From Salsipaludibacter sp963735045 (lineage in GTDB: Bacteria; Actinomycetota; Nitriliruptoria; Nitriliruptorales; Nitriliruptoraceae): 64,000 nt of DNA. Positions 26,901-35,341 of the stretch are shown piece by piece (the first letter of the stretch is position 1; each line of letters begins with the position of its first letter). Where the stretch lies: positions 124,001 through 188,000 of the forward strand of contig CAVTIZ010000002.1 in assembly GCA_963735045.1 (NCBI GenBank), written 5' to 3'. The notes under the pieces were generated by a model. That model searched no databases. It saw only the letters and a program-made list of their open reading frames with translations, and was not told the origin of the DNA. Position numbers and translations under genes: made by a program.

Positions 26901-27314
26901 ATGCCGTTGTTCCGTCGCAAGCCCGACCTGCCGTCCGACCTCGAGTCGGCCTGGCGCGCCTTCCTCGACTGCGCCCAGGTCGTGGAGTCCGGGCGACGGG
27001 TGCTGCTGTCCACCCTGCCGACGGGTCGTGTCGAGCCGGCGCCGATCGGCGTCGGGCTCGACGCGATCGCCGGCGCCATCGACGACGCCCGCGCGTGGAT
27101 GCCCGGCTGGGAGGTCCCCGTCGTCGCACAGGACTGGTCGGACTGCCACGACGCCCTGGCCGAGTCCGAGGGCCACCTCGACGACGTCCGCGCCGTGGCC
27201 GCCTCCACCTCGGAGCTGGAGGAACTGCTGGAGGCCGTCCAGGAGGTCGTTGCCCCCCTCGATGCCTTCGCCGACGCCGAACGCACCTGGCGCCGCGCCT
27301 TCCGCATCACCTGA
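26901..27314 (+). CDS. Uncharacterised soluble protein, 137 aa
   Basis: I do not recognise the family. The product starts MPLFRRKPDLPSDLESAWRA and contains a single Cys pair region (FLDCAQVVESGRRV, WSDCHDALAES). It ends with two amphipathic helices rich in Glu, Leu and Ala (LEELLEAVQEVVAPLDAFAD). No signal peptide or membrane helix is present. The ATG at 26901 follows the divergent promoter region shared with the antiporter, and the frame has normal third-position GC bias, unlike the tandem repeats that follow its stop. A cytosolic all-helical protein is the most that can be said. Confidence 0.65.
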   Translation: MPLFRRKPDLPSDLESAWRAFLDCAQVVESGRRVLLSTLPTGRVEPAPIGVGLDAIAGAIDDARAWMPGWEVPVVAQDWSDCHDALAESEGHLDDVRAVAASTSELEELLEAVQEVVAPLDAFADAERTWRRAFRIT

Positions 27315-27333
27315 CCCACATCCCCCGGCCGAA

Positions 27334-27459
27334 CGTCACCGGCCCACGTCACCCGGCCGAACGTCACCCGGCCCACGTCACCCGGCCCACGTCACCCGGC
27401 CCACGTCACCCGGCCCACGTCACCCGGCCGTGAGCGTCCCTGCCGTGAGCGTCCCTGCC
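27334..27459. repeat. Short tandem repeats, 14-base and 15-base units
   Basis: Seven units built on CCCACGTCACCCGG, with CGTCACC at 27334, 27347, 27362, 27376, 27390, 27404 and 27418, are followed by two perfect copies of GTGAGCGTCCCTGCC (27430 and 27445). The array begins 20 bases after the stop of the 137-aa gene. Confidence 0.9.
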
Positions 27460-27863
27460 GGGATCTCGGCCAGATCGCACCCAACAGAACGGGGGAGGCG
27501 CCGGTGGTCGCGTGGCGGGTGGGTCGGTGCCGGTATGTCGGCCGGTTCACACCCGGCAGCGGGGATCGTGGACGGCCTGGGTGGATGCTGGTGGGTGCCT
27601 TCCTGCCGGTATGTCGGCCGGATCGCACCCGGCAGCGGGGATCGTGGACGGCCTGGCTGGATGCTGGTGGGTGGGTCGGTGCCGGTATGTCGGCCGGTTC
27701 GCACCCGGCAGCGGGGATCGTGGACGGCCTGGCTGGATGCTGGTGGGTGGGTCGGTGCCGGTATGTCGGCCGGTTCACACCCAGCAGAATGGGGGAGGGG
27801 CCGGAGGTCGCCTGGCGGGTGCGTTTCTGCCGGTATGTCGGCTGAATCGCACACGGCAGGACA
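27455..27863. repeat. Six-unit imperfect tandem repeat, about 76-base period
   Basis: The landmark GCCGGTATGTCGGC occurs at 27529, 27605, 27681, 27757 and 27829, and a diverged form (GCCGGGATCTCGGC) at 27455. Periods are 74, 76, 76, 76 and 72. The inner three units share a GGGGATCGTGGACGGCCTGG segment. The flanking units instead share a GGGGGAGG...GGTCGC segment, so two unit types are arranged outside and inside. Frames cross the array on both strands, but none has coding character. No gene is supported here. Confidence 0.9.
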
Positions 27864-27980
27864 AGGGGGGTGGCGGATGAGGGGGCGGGGGGTGAAGGGG
27901 GGGTGGGTGAAGGGGGGGTGGGTGAAGGGGGGGTGGGTGAGGGGGGTGGGTGAGGGGGGTGGGGGATGGGGGGTGGTGGG
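27864..27980. repeat. G-rich tandem tract on the plus strand
   Basis: Runs of five to seven Gs are separated by TGGGTGAA or TGGGTGA units of about 15-16 bases, continuing to the stop codon of the RNA methyltransferase gene. The tract meets the usual pattern for G-quadruplex formation on the plus strand and would give a C-rich tail in the minus-strand transcript. Confidence 0.85.
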
Positions 27981-29237
27981 TCAGGGGCGGAAGTGGGCGA
28001 CGACTTCGACGTGGTGGGTCATGGGGAACAGGTCGAAGGGACGGGCGGTGCGGAGGCGGTACCCGTGCTCGGCCAGGACGCGGGCGTCGCGGGCCAGGGC
28101 GGCCGGGTCGCAGGCCACGTACACGATGTCGCCGGGTGCCTGGCCTGCGAGGTCGGCGATGAGGCCCTGGCCGGCACCGGTCCGGGGGGGATCCAGCACG
28201 ACCACGTCCGGCGGCGCGTCGTGGTCGCGGCCGACGAACTCGCGCACGTCCATGGCGGCGGCCGCGACGTGGTCGTCCAGCCCGGCCCGCTCGGCGTTGG
28301 CGTCGAGGTGGTCCACGGCCTGTCGGACGCCCTCGACCGCGGTCACGCGAGCACCGGCCCGGGCCAGCGGCAGGCTGAACAACCCGACCCCGGCGTACAG
28401 GTCCCAGGCGACCAGTCCGGTGACGTCCCCGAGCACCTCCAGCACGGCGGCCACCAGTGCCTCGGCGCCATCGGTCTGGGTCTGGAAGAAGCCGTCGACG
28501 TCGGCGGTGAAGTCCAGGCCCGCGATCTGTTCGGTCACGGTCCCGTCGCCACGTGCGGTGACGGTCGTGCCGTCGGGCTGGGCGAACTGCAGGCCCAGTG
28601 GGCGTCCGTCGACGGCGTCGATGGTCGGCAGGTGCAGCGGTCCGGGGCCGGGCCGCAGCACCGCCGCCCGGTCCCCGGTGGCCGTCGCCCGCACGGTCAC
28701 CTCGGCGGCCCCGGTGTCGTCGCCCACGGCGCTGCGCACCGCCTGGGTGCCCTCGGTCAGGATCGGGCAGACGTCCACGGGCACGACGTCGTGGGTCCCC
28801 TCGCGGTGGTAGCCCAGGCGTCCGGCGTCGTCGGCGTGCAGCCGCGCGACCGTGCGGTAGCCGAGCGCGGGTCCGACGGCGACGGCGTCGGCCACCGGGG
28901 GATCCTCCAGCTGCCCGAGCCGTTCCAACTGCTCGACGACCACCCGGGTCTTGAGCGCCAGCTGGCCGTCGGGACTGACGTGCTGGAGGTCACAGCCGCC
29001 ACACGCAGGCACGTACGGGCAGGGCGGCTCGACGCGGTCCGGTGAGGCCTCCAACACCGCCAACAGCTCGCCGCGAGCCCACGACTTGCGGTCGTCGACG
29101 ACCCGCAGTCGCACGGTCTCGTCCGGCAGCGCCCCGGGCACGAACACGGCCTTGCCGTCGACACGGGCAACGCCCTCGCCACCATGCGTGAAGCCGTCGA
29201 CCACCGCCTCGACGGGATGGGTGGGCAAGCGGCTCAT
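27981..29237 (-). CDS. TrmA/RumA-family 5-methyluridine RNA methyltransferase
   Basis: Cytosolic SAM-dependent enzyme that makes m5U in rRNA or tRNA. At 418 residues it has an N-terminal TRAM domain (about 5-60: VDGFTHGGEGVARVDGKAVF), the Fe-S cluster cysteines CPYVPACGGC with the fourth in VCPIL, and FFQTQTDGAEALV. The SAM-binding region is LYAGVGLFSLPLA, followed by VVLDPPRTGAG and the catalytic Cys in YVACDPAALARD. The ATG at 29237 starts directly at the TRAM domain. It lies 173 bases downstream of prmA on the same strand. The specific target uridine cannot be assigned from sequence alone. Confidence 0.9.
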   Translation of the reverse strand: MSRLPTHPVEAVVDGFTHGGEGVARVDGKAVFVPGALPDETVRLRVVDDRKSWARGELLAVLEASPDRVEPPCPYVPACGGCDLQHVSPDGQLALKTRVVVEQLERLGQLEDPPVADAVAVGPALGYRTVARLHADDAGRLGYHREGTHDVVPVDVCPILTEGTQAVRSAVGDDTGAAEVTVRATATGDRAAVLRPGPGPLHLPTIDAVDGRPLGLQFAQPDGTTVTARGDGTVTEQIAGLDFTADVDGFFQTQTDGAEALVAAVLEVLGDVTGLVAWDLYAGVGLFSLPLARAGARVTAVEGVRQAVDHLDANAERAGLDDHVAAAAMDVREFVGRDHDAPPDVVVLDPPRTGAGQGLIADLAGQAPGDIVYVACDPAALARDARVLAEHGYRLRTARPFDLFPMTHHVEVVAHFRP

Positions 29238-29410
29238 GACGGGTCCTCGTGGTCGGGCGTGCGGGCGTGGCGTGGCGGTGCGGCGGGGGCGTCGTGTCAG
29301 CATGGCAGGTCGGCCGCGCGACCAGTGTGTCCGACGATCCCGCCCCGGGTGCGTCGACCCGCCGGGTCGTGTGGGACCCCGGACATCACCGGACGGGGCG
29401 CGACGTCCGG

Positions 29411-30253
29411 TCAGTCGCGACGGCCCGTCAGCACGACCCAGTCCCCACGTCGGCGGACCTCGACGTCGAGGAAGCCCGCACCAGTCAGTGCGTCGGCGAC
29501 CAGTTCGGCGCGCTCGGCACCGACGCCGCTGGCGACCAGGTGCCCGCCGGGTGCCGTGGCCGCCCACAGGTCGTCGGCCAGCGCGACGACCGTGTGGGTC
29601 AGGAGGTTGGCCACGACCACGTCGGCGGGGGCCTCCCCGGTGGCCGAGCCGACGGCCAGGTCGACCACCACGTCGTTGTCGGCGGCGTTGTCGCGGGCGA
29701 CCTCGACCGCGGCCGGGTCGGTGTCCACGCCGCGAACGGCGTCGGCACCCATCAGCACCGCGGCGATCGCCAGGATCCCGGTCCCCGTGCCGACGTCCAG
29801 CACTCGGGCACCGGCCAGCTCCAGGTCGCCGAGGGCCTCGAGGCAGCCCGCGGTGGTGTCGTGGTGGCCGGACCCGAAGGCCTGTCCGGGGTCGAGCACG
29901 ATCCGGTGGCGATCATCGGCGGTCTCGTGGGTGTCGACGAGGTGGTGGGGCACCACGTCGAAGGGACCGGCGGCCATCACCGTCAGGCCGTCACGCCAGG
30001 CGGCGAGGTGGTCGACCGCAGGTTCGTGGCGCCACGTGGTGCCCTCGGGCAGGGCGCCCGCGGCGTCGCGGTCGAGCTGCTGCGGCGGGACCGTGAAGTA
30101 GCCCACGACCTCCTGGTCGCGGGTCCAGGTCCCCCCTGCACCGGCCCGCCACAGCGCGACGACGGCGGCTTCGGCGTCCTGGCCCGGACCGACGTGCACG
30201 GTCGCTGCCCAGTGGCCATCGGCCTCCGCCGCCGGCTCGGACACGGTGGTCAC
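29411..30253 (-). CDS. prmA: Ribosomal protein L11 methyltransferase (PrmA family)
   Basis: Methyltransferase expected to trimethylate ribosomal protein L11. The family's hallmark LDPGQAFGSGHHDTTAGCLEAL is present, followed by motif I VLDVGTGTGILAIAAVLMGA and the NLLTHTVVALA segment in place of the usual NILA. The 280-residue length is normal, with a loosely conserved N-terminal domain. The GTG at 30253 overlaps the stop of the preceding AI-2E-family gene as GTGA, which fixes the start. A second GTG three codons in is the alternative. The cluster pairs it with an RNA methyltransferase, consistent with ribosome maturation. Confidence 0.88.
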   Translation of the reverse strand: MTTVSEPAAEADGHWAATVHVGPGQDAEAAVVALWRAGAGGTWTRDQEVVGYFTVPPQQLDRDAAGALPEGTTWRHEPAVDHLAAWRDGLTVMAAGPFDVVPHHLVDTHETADDRHRIVLDPGQAFGSGHHDTTAGCLEALGDLELAGARVLDVGTGTGILAIAAVLMGADAVRGVDTDPAAVEVARDNAADNDVVVDLAVGSATGEAPADVVVANLLTHTVVALADDLWAATAPGGHLVASGVGAERAELVADALTGAGFLDVEVRRRGDWVVLTGRRD

Positions 30254-31665
30254 GAGGAACGGCGTTGGAGCCACGGCGCGGTGACCGCGTTGCCCGACGT
30301 CAGTTTGTGGTCGACCACGTCGTGGCGTTCGCGACGAGCCGTCCACAGCGCGCTGACGATCGCGGCGGCCGGGATGGCCAACAGCGCACCGAAGGCCCCG
30401 AGCAGGGCCGCGCCGGCGACGACGGCCAGGAACGCCACCGCCGGGTGCAGCGACACGGTGTGGGAGGTGATGCGTGGCGCGATCAGGTAGTTCTCGACCT
30501 GCTGGTAGGCGATGATGGCGCCGAGGACCCACACGGCGTCGCCGACCGACGACGCCAGCGCGATGACCACGGGCAGCACACCGGCCAGGTAGGTCCCGAC
30601 GATGGGCACGACGCTGGACACGACCCCGACCCAGACACCCAGCGCGAAGGCGTAGTCCAGCCCGATCAGCATGAACACGGCGGTGTGGAACACCGTGGAG
30701 ACGATCGCCGTGATGACGCGGGAGTACAGGTAGCCGCCGGTCTTGTCGATCGCGATCTCCCAGAGCTCGAGGAAGTCGCGTTGGGCCGATGGCTGCATGT
30801 GCGACGACACCATGCGGCGCAGCTTGGGACCGTCGGCGGCGAGGTAGAAGGCCACCAGCCCGATCGTGAGGAGGTTGAAGACCTGGCCCAGCACCGAGGC
30901 GCCCACGTTGATGACGTTGAGACCGGCCTGACCCGCGATCTGGGGGAACTGGCGTGGCAGGTCCTGCTCGAGTCCGCTCAGCCACTCGGAGGCGCGCTCG
31001 CCCAGTCCGCCGGGGAGTCCCTGGACCTGTTGCCGGAGGCCGTCCAGCAGCTGGGGCGCGCCCTCGACGAGGGTGGTGACCTGGCCGACCATCAGGGGCA
31101 CCATCGCCGCGAAGAAGCCCACGATCGCCACGACCGTGAGGCCGAACAGGATCCCGGTGGAAGCGCCGCGGGACATCCCCCGTTCGTGCATCCACTTCAC
31201 CGCCGGCTCGAGGGCGAAGGAGATGAACAGGGCCACGGCCATGCTGATCAACAGGGGCCGGATCCGACCGATGATGGCCCCGAGCAGGTCGGCCAGCAGG
31301 AAGCCCCCGGCCAGGCCCAGCGCCAGGGTCAGTGCGAGTCGTGGTTGCCAGCGGCGGTCCTGGCCGGCCGTGGCGATTCCCTGTGCGACGGCGTCACCGA
31401 GCCGGGACGCCTGCGAGTCGTCGCCCCGGGATCGGCGCCCACGGGCGTCGCCACCGTCGTGGTCGGAGTGCCCGCCTCGGTTCGCGGCCGGTCCCTGGGT
31501 CGGGTCCACACCGTCGTCGGAGACGCCAGGAGCGCCGTGCGGCGCCGGGGACTCGCGACCATCGTCGCCCACCGACGGATCGGCCGACGAATCGGCCTGG
31601 TCGTCGACGGGTCGGCCACCGTCGCCGACGGGGCCTGCCTGTCCGGTGTCCGTCGTCGTCGCCAT
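30250..31665 (-). CDS. AI-2E/PerM-family transporter
   Basis: Multi-pass membrane protein of 471 residues. A long hydrophilic, Asp/Gly-rich N-terminus (about residues 1-110) precedes the family core of eight or so helices. Visible markers are IRPLLISMAVALFISFALEPAV, the soluble region LLDGLRQQVQGLPGG, and the C-terminal motif VPIVGTYLAGVLPVVIALA with YQQVENYLIAPRI. Family members have been linked to export of small molecules, to Na+/H+ exchange and to AI-2 release, so the substrate is open. It heads a coupled operon with prmA (4-base overlap). The low-complexity N-terminus is unusual in length but keeps host codon use. Confidence 0.88.
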   Translation of the reverse strand: MATTTDTGQAGPVGDGGRPVDDQADSSADPSVGDDGRESPAPHGAPGVSDDGVDPTQGPAANRGGHSDHDGGDARGRRSRGDDSQASRLGDAVAQGIATAGQDRRWQPRLALTLALGLAGGFLLADLLGAIIGRIRPLLISMAVALFISFALEPAVKWMHERGMSRGASTGILFGLTVVAIVGFFAAMVPLMVGQVTTLVEGAPQLLDGLRQQVQGLPGGLGERASEWLSGLEQDLPRQFPQIAGQAGLNVINVGASVLGQVFNLLTIGLVAFYLAADGPKLRRMVSSHMQPSAQRDFLELWEIAIDKTGGYLYSRVITAIVSTVFHTAVFMLIGLDYAFALGVWVGVVSSVVPIVGTYLAGVLPVVIALASSVGDAVWVLGAIIAYQQVENYLIAPRITSHTVSLHPAVAFLAVVAGAALLGAFGALLAIPAAAIVSALWTARRERHDVVDHKLTSGNAVTAPWLQRRSS

Positions 31666-31827
31666 GACCGTCGAGTCTAGGTGCCCAACGGGGGACCCAC
31701 GCGCCCGACGGGCCACTGCCGGGGCAGGCTGCGACGCGACCCGGCCGCCGCGGCCGCTGGCGACCGGTGGTGACGGGCCGACGGCTACCCTTCCGCCGTC
31801 CCCGACCGACCCCGAGAGGCCCCCACG

Positions 31828-32817
31828 GTGCCACCAGGCGTGTCCACGGCGGCCGCGGGCGCCAGCACGGCCGACGCCGCGATCGAGGTGTCGGGACTGA
31901 CCGTGCGCTACGGCGAGCACGTGGCGGTGGGCGGACTGGACCTCGCGGTCGGGACCGGCCGCACGCTTGCCCTGCTGGGCCCCAACGGGGCCGGCAAGAC
32001 CACGACGGTGGAGTCCTGCGTGGGGTTGCGCGTGCCCACTTCCGGGCGGGTGCGGGTGGTGGGCCTGGACCCGGCGGTGGACGGGGCCCGGCTGCGACCA
32101 CGGCTGGGCGTGATGCTCCAGGAGGGCGGGGTCTACCCCCAGGCACGGCCACGCGAGGTGCTCGCGCTCCAGGCGGCGATGTTCGCCGACCCACTCGACG
32201 TCGACGTGCTGCTCGAACGCGTCGGGCTGGTCGAGGCCCGCCGCACCCGCTTCCGGGACCTGTCGGGTGGCCAGCAGCAACGCCTGTCGCTGGCCCTGGC
32301 GCTGGTCGGCCGCCCGGAGGTCGCCTTCCTCGACGAGCCGACGGCCGGCCTCGACCCGGCCGCCCGCCGCACCACGTGGGAGGTGGTGCGCTCCCTGCAG
32401 GCCGACGGCGTGACCGTGGTGCTCACGACCCACCTGCTGGACGAGGCCGAGGAGCTGGCCGACGACGTCGTGATCATCGACCACGGTCGCGTGGTCGCCG
32501 CCGGGACGCCGTCGGACCTGGTCGGGGACCTGCCGGGCGTGGACGACCTGGTGTTCACCACCGACCTCGAGGTGGACCTGGCGGCGCTGTCGGCCCACGT
32601 CGGGCGGACCGTGACCCGTCGCGGCCGACGTGACCACCACCTCGCCAGTCCGGCGGACCCGGCCCTGATCGTCGTGCTCGCCGACGGGCTGGCGGCCCAG
32701 GACGTCACCCTGACCAGTCTCAACGCGGGTCGGCGCGGACTGGAGGAGGTCTTCCTCCGGCTGACGGAACCCGGCCCCGCCGCCGACGCGGCGACGACCC
32801 GCGAGGGGGACGCCTGA
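31828..32817 (+). CDS. ABC transporter ATP-binding protein (ABC-2 exporter type)
   Basis: ATPase subunit of 329 residues. Walker A is GPNGAGKTTTVE at about residue 52, the signature is LSGGQQQRLSLAL, Walker B is VAFLDEPTAGLDP, and the switch His is in TTHLLDEAEELAD. A C-terminal extension of about 100 residues resembles the regulatory tail of DrrA/CcmA-like exporters and ends with GLEEVFLRLT. The GTG at 31828 gives a 15-20 residue Ala-rich lead before the first strand. Its stop shares a base with the start of the permease gene (TGATG), so the two proteins form one exporter. The cargo is unknown; lipids, drugs or polymers are all possible for this class. Confidence 0.92.
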   Translation: MPPGVSTAAAGASTADAAIEVSGLTVRYGEHVAVGGLDLAVGTGRTLALLGPNGAGKTTTVESCVGLRVPTSGRVRVVGLDPAVDGARLRPRLGVMLQEGGVYPQARPREVLALQAAMFADPLDVDVLLERVGLVEARRTRFRDLSGGQQQRLSLALALVGRPEVAFLDEPTAGLDPAARRTTWEVVRSLQADGVTVVLTTHLLDEAEELADDVVIIDHGRVVAAGTPSDLVGDLPGVDDLVFTTDLEVDLAALSAHVGRTVTRRGRRDHHLASPADPALIVVLADGLAAQDVTLTSLNAGRRGLEEVFLRLTEPGPAADAATTREGDA

Positions 32818-33563
32818 TGGGCGCCCCGGCATCCCGACCACGACGCGTGCTGGCCCAGGCCGGCATGGAACTGCGCCTGCTGGTGCGCAACGGCGAGAGC
32901 CTGATCGTCACCCTGGGGATCCCGCTCGGGCTGCTGGTGTTCTTCTCGGTGGTGGACGTCCTGCCCACCGACGGCGATGCCGTCACCTTCCTGGTCCCGG
33001 GGGTCCTGGCCATCTCGGCGATGGCGACCGGGCTGGTGGCGCTGGCGATCCAGACCGGCTTCGAGCGCAAGTACGGGGTCCTCAAGCGCCTGGGCACCAC
33101 GCCGCTGACCCGCGGGGGCTACGTGCTGGCCAAGGCGCTGGCGATGGCCGCGCTGCTGGCCGTGCAGGTGGTGGCGGTGCTGGCCGTCGCCTGGCTCGGC
33201 CTGGGGTGGGAGCCCACCGGGTCGGTGGCGCTGGCCGTGGTGGCGACGCTGCTCGGTGGGGTCACGTTCTCGGCGCTGGGGCTGTGGATGGCCGGCACCT
33301 GCAAGGCCGAGACCACCCTGGCGTTGTCCAACGCCCTGTTCCTCGTACTGCTGCTGGTCAGTGGTCTCGCCTTCGACCCGGCGTCCCTTCCCGAGCCGGT
33401 CGCGGCGCTGGGTTCGCTGCTGCCGTCCGGGGCCCTGGGTGACGTGGTGCGGGCGGCGCTGGACACGCCTGCGCAGGCCGACTGGGGTGGGCTCGCGGTG
33501 GTCGTCGCCTGGGGCGTGGTGGCCACGCTCGGGGCGGTCCGAAGCTTCCGATGGCAGCCCTGA
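32817..33563 (+). CDS. ABC-2 type transporter permease
   Basis: Membrane subunit of 248 residues with six predicted helices and the ABC-2 pattern: an N-terminal VLAQAGMELRLLVRNGES amphipathic helix, then GFERKYGVLKRLGTTPLTRGGYVLAKALA before the middle helices. It ends with ALGDVVRAALDTP and a final helix. It is translationally coupled to the ATPase gene by the TGATG overlap. No other transport gene is nearby, so the pair is a simple two-gene exporter. A strong hairpin 200 bases downstream probably ends the transcript. Confidence 0.9.
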   Translation: MGAPASRPRRVLAQAGMELRLLVRNGESLIVTLGIPLGLLVFFSVVDVLPTDGDAVTFLVPGVLAISAMATGLVALAIQTGFERKYGVLKRLGTTPLTRGGYVLAKALAMAALLAVQVVAVLAVAWLGLGWEPTGSVALAVVATLLGGVTFSALGLWMAGTCKAETTLALSNALFLVLLLVSGLAFDPASLPEPVAALGSLLPSGALGDVVRAALDTPAQADWGGLAVVVAWGVVATLGAVRSFRWQP

Positions 33564-34044
33564 CGGCTGCCGGACCGGGCCGTGTGGCCGGCTGCCCGAC
33601 ACCGTCGCCGACCCCGGTGGGCGTGGTCGGCGACCGCCATCGCCGGGGCGGACCCCGGTCGGCCGGTCGCTAGACTGGACGGACGAGTGGTCACTGGCCG
33701 ATGCCGTGGTCACCGGGCCCTCGTCGGCCCAGCCCGGGCCACCCGTCCGGACGGGTCCGACGGCCGGGTCGCGACCTGCCGGGACGGCAGGTCGCGAGTG
33801 ACGCAGCCCCAGCGCGGACGGCGTCGACGTCGCCCGGAACCCGTCCCCGGCACGCCCCGCACGGGGCAGGCCGAGAACCACCGCACGTCACCGCCCGTAC
33901 GACCGCCCGCGACAGCGCCCCAGACCGCCGCCCAGACCACCCCCCGAGACCCACCCGGACGACCGCTCGCGACGACGAGCACCAACGACCGGACGTCAGG
34001 ACGCGGTCGGGTGCGAGTCGGCCCGAGCAACAAGGAGCGACACG
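33564..34044 (+). promoter_or_regulatory. Intergenic region ahead of the cytochrome oxidase operon
   Basis: A 481-base gap with no supported gene. It holds a perfect 16-base palindrome, ACCCGTCCGGACGGGT, at 33741-33756 and a long hairpin at 33769-33797. The part nearest ctaC (33850-34030) is rich in short GAC/CGC repeats, and AAGGAG lies 8 bases ahead of the ctaC GTG. The promoter of the oxidase operon must lie here, but no sigma-type hexamer pair is convincing. Confidence 0.45.
33769..33797. terminator. Perfect 12-base hairpin downstream of the ABC exporter
   Basis: TCGCGACCTGCC (33769-33780) pairs exactly with GGCAGGTCGCGA (33786-33797) across the 5-base loop GGGAC. Its position fits termination of the exporter transcript. 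Without a U-tract it could instead act as an operator for the oxidase operon. Confidence 0.55.
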
Positions 34045-35280
34045 GTGCAAGGCACCCCCTCCCGTACGGCCCCACCGGCATCCGCGCCCCGCGGGCACCA
34101 CGCCCGCCGTTGGCGAACGGTTGCGTTGGGTGCCGTGGCAGTGGCGCTGGCCGGCTGTTCCGGCGCGCAGACGATGCTCGACCCCCAGGGCCCCTACGCC
34201 CGGGACCCGAACACGCTGTTCGACTTCGTGCTGATCGTCGCCGCCGTCGTGTTCGTGTTCGTCCAGGGGCTGATCATCTTCACGGCCTGGCGCTACCGCC
34301 GCAAGGACGACGACGATCGTGAGGTCCCCAAGCAGGTGCACGGCAACACCCGCCTGGAGATCCTCTGGACCGTGATCCCCGCCCTGATCCTGGCGGGCAT
34401 CGCCGTCCCGACGGTGCGGCAGGTGTTCGCCCTCGCCGAGGAGCCCGATGGCGCGATGGTCGTGGAGGTCATCGGCCACCGCTGGTGGTGGGAGTACCGC
34501 TACCCCGACGCCGGCATCATCACCGCCAACGAGCTCGTGATCCCGGTCGACACCCCCATCCGCCTCGAGATGCGGGCCGAGGAGTCGGGATCCGACGAGC
34601 GCGGTGTGCTGCACTCCTACTGGGTCCCGGCCCTGGCCGGCAAGCAGGACGTCATCCCGGGTCGCGTCTCGACGCTCAACATGTTGGCCGACGAGCCAGG
34701 TCGGTACCTGGGACAGTGCGCCGAGTACTGCGGGTTGTCCCACGCCAACATGCGCAACCGAGCCGTGGCGTTGGAACAGGCCGACTTCGACCAGTGGGTG
34801 CAGGACCAGCAGCAGCCGTCCGAGACGGCGGCGGCCTTCGCCGGCCTGTCGCCCCAGCAGCTGGAGGAACAGGCCGTCCCCGAGGGCGTCGACGACCAGG
34901 TCGGGGACGGGTACTACGTGTTCCAGGCCAACTGCGTGGCCTGCCACGGGCAGATCCAGACCGAAGTGGTCTCGTCCGCCGAGGACTTCGTGGCCAACCA
35001 GGGTCCCAACCTGACCCACCTGCTCAGCCGCAAGGAGTTCGCCGGTGCGATCTTCGACCTGTACGAGCGCGAGGATCCCGACGACCCCAACGCGGCCTTC
35101 ACCGACCAGGTCAACGTCGACCTGTTGCGCTCCTGGGTCAACAACGCCCCGTCCCTGAAGGCCATGACGCCCGCGGACGGCGTGGGGATGCCCAGCTTCG
35201 CGCGCGCGCCCGGCACCGAGACCGGGCTGTCCGAGGCCGAGCTCGACGCCGTCGTCGCCTACCTGCTGACGATGGAGTGA
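34045..35280 (+). CDS. ctaC: Cytochrome c oxidase subunit II with fused cytochrome c (caa3 type)
   Basis: Membrane-anchored subunit that receives electrons at the CuA centre. The N-terminus is lipoprotein-like, ending LAGCSG with a Cys near residue 38. Two helices follow, then the cupredoxin domain with GHRWWWEYRYPD, HSYWVPALAGKQD and the CuA ligands in GQCAEYCGLSHANM. A C-terminal cytochrome c domain carries the heme site CVACH (about residue 299), with a candidate axial Met in GVGMPSF. The fused heme domain defines caa3-type enzymes. The GTG at 34045 has AAGGAG upstream. At 411 residues it is slightly longer than usual because of acidic inserts. Confidence 0.95.
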   Translation: MQGTPSRTAPPASAPRGHHARRWRTVALGAVAVALAGCSGAQTMLDPQGPYARDPNTLFDFVLIVAAVVFVFVQGLIIFTAWRYRRKDDDDREVPKQVHGNTRLEILWTVIPALILAGIAVPTVRQVFALAEEPDGAMVVEVIGHRWWWEYRYPDAGIITANELVIPVDTPIRLEMRAEESGSDERGVLHSYWVPALAGKQDVIPGRVSTLNMLADEPGRYLGQCAEYCGLSHANMRNRAVALEQADFDQWVQDQQQPSETAAAFAGLSPQQLEEQAVPEGVDDQVGDGYYVFQANCVACHGQIQTEVVSSAEDFVANQGPNLTHLLSRKEFAGAIFDLYEREDPDDPNAAFTDQVNVDLLRSWVNNAPSLKAMTPADGVGMPSFARAPGTETGLSEAELDAVVAYLLTME

Positions 35281-35341
35281 CGGTGCCCACCCCGACCGGA
35301 CGCGACACGACCGCCCGTCCCGACCACGACCGGAGACGATG

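Noticed and set aside
27334..27863. CRISPR array
   Set aside because: Units are contiguous or share most of their length; there are no unique spacers between conserved repeats and no cas genes.
27392..27880. Several overlapping frames across the 76-base repeats on both strands
   Set aside because: Repetitive products with no family, no ribosome site and frames open on both strands because of the repeat itself.
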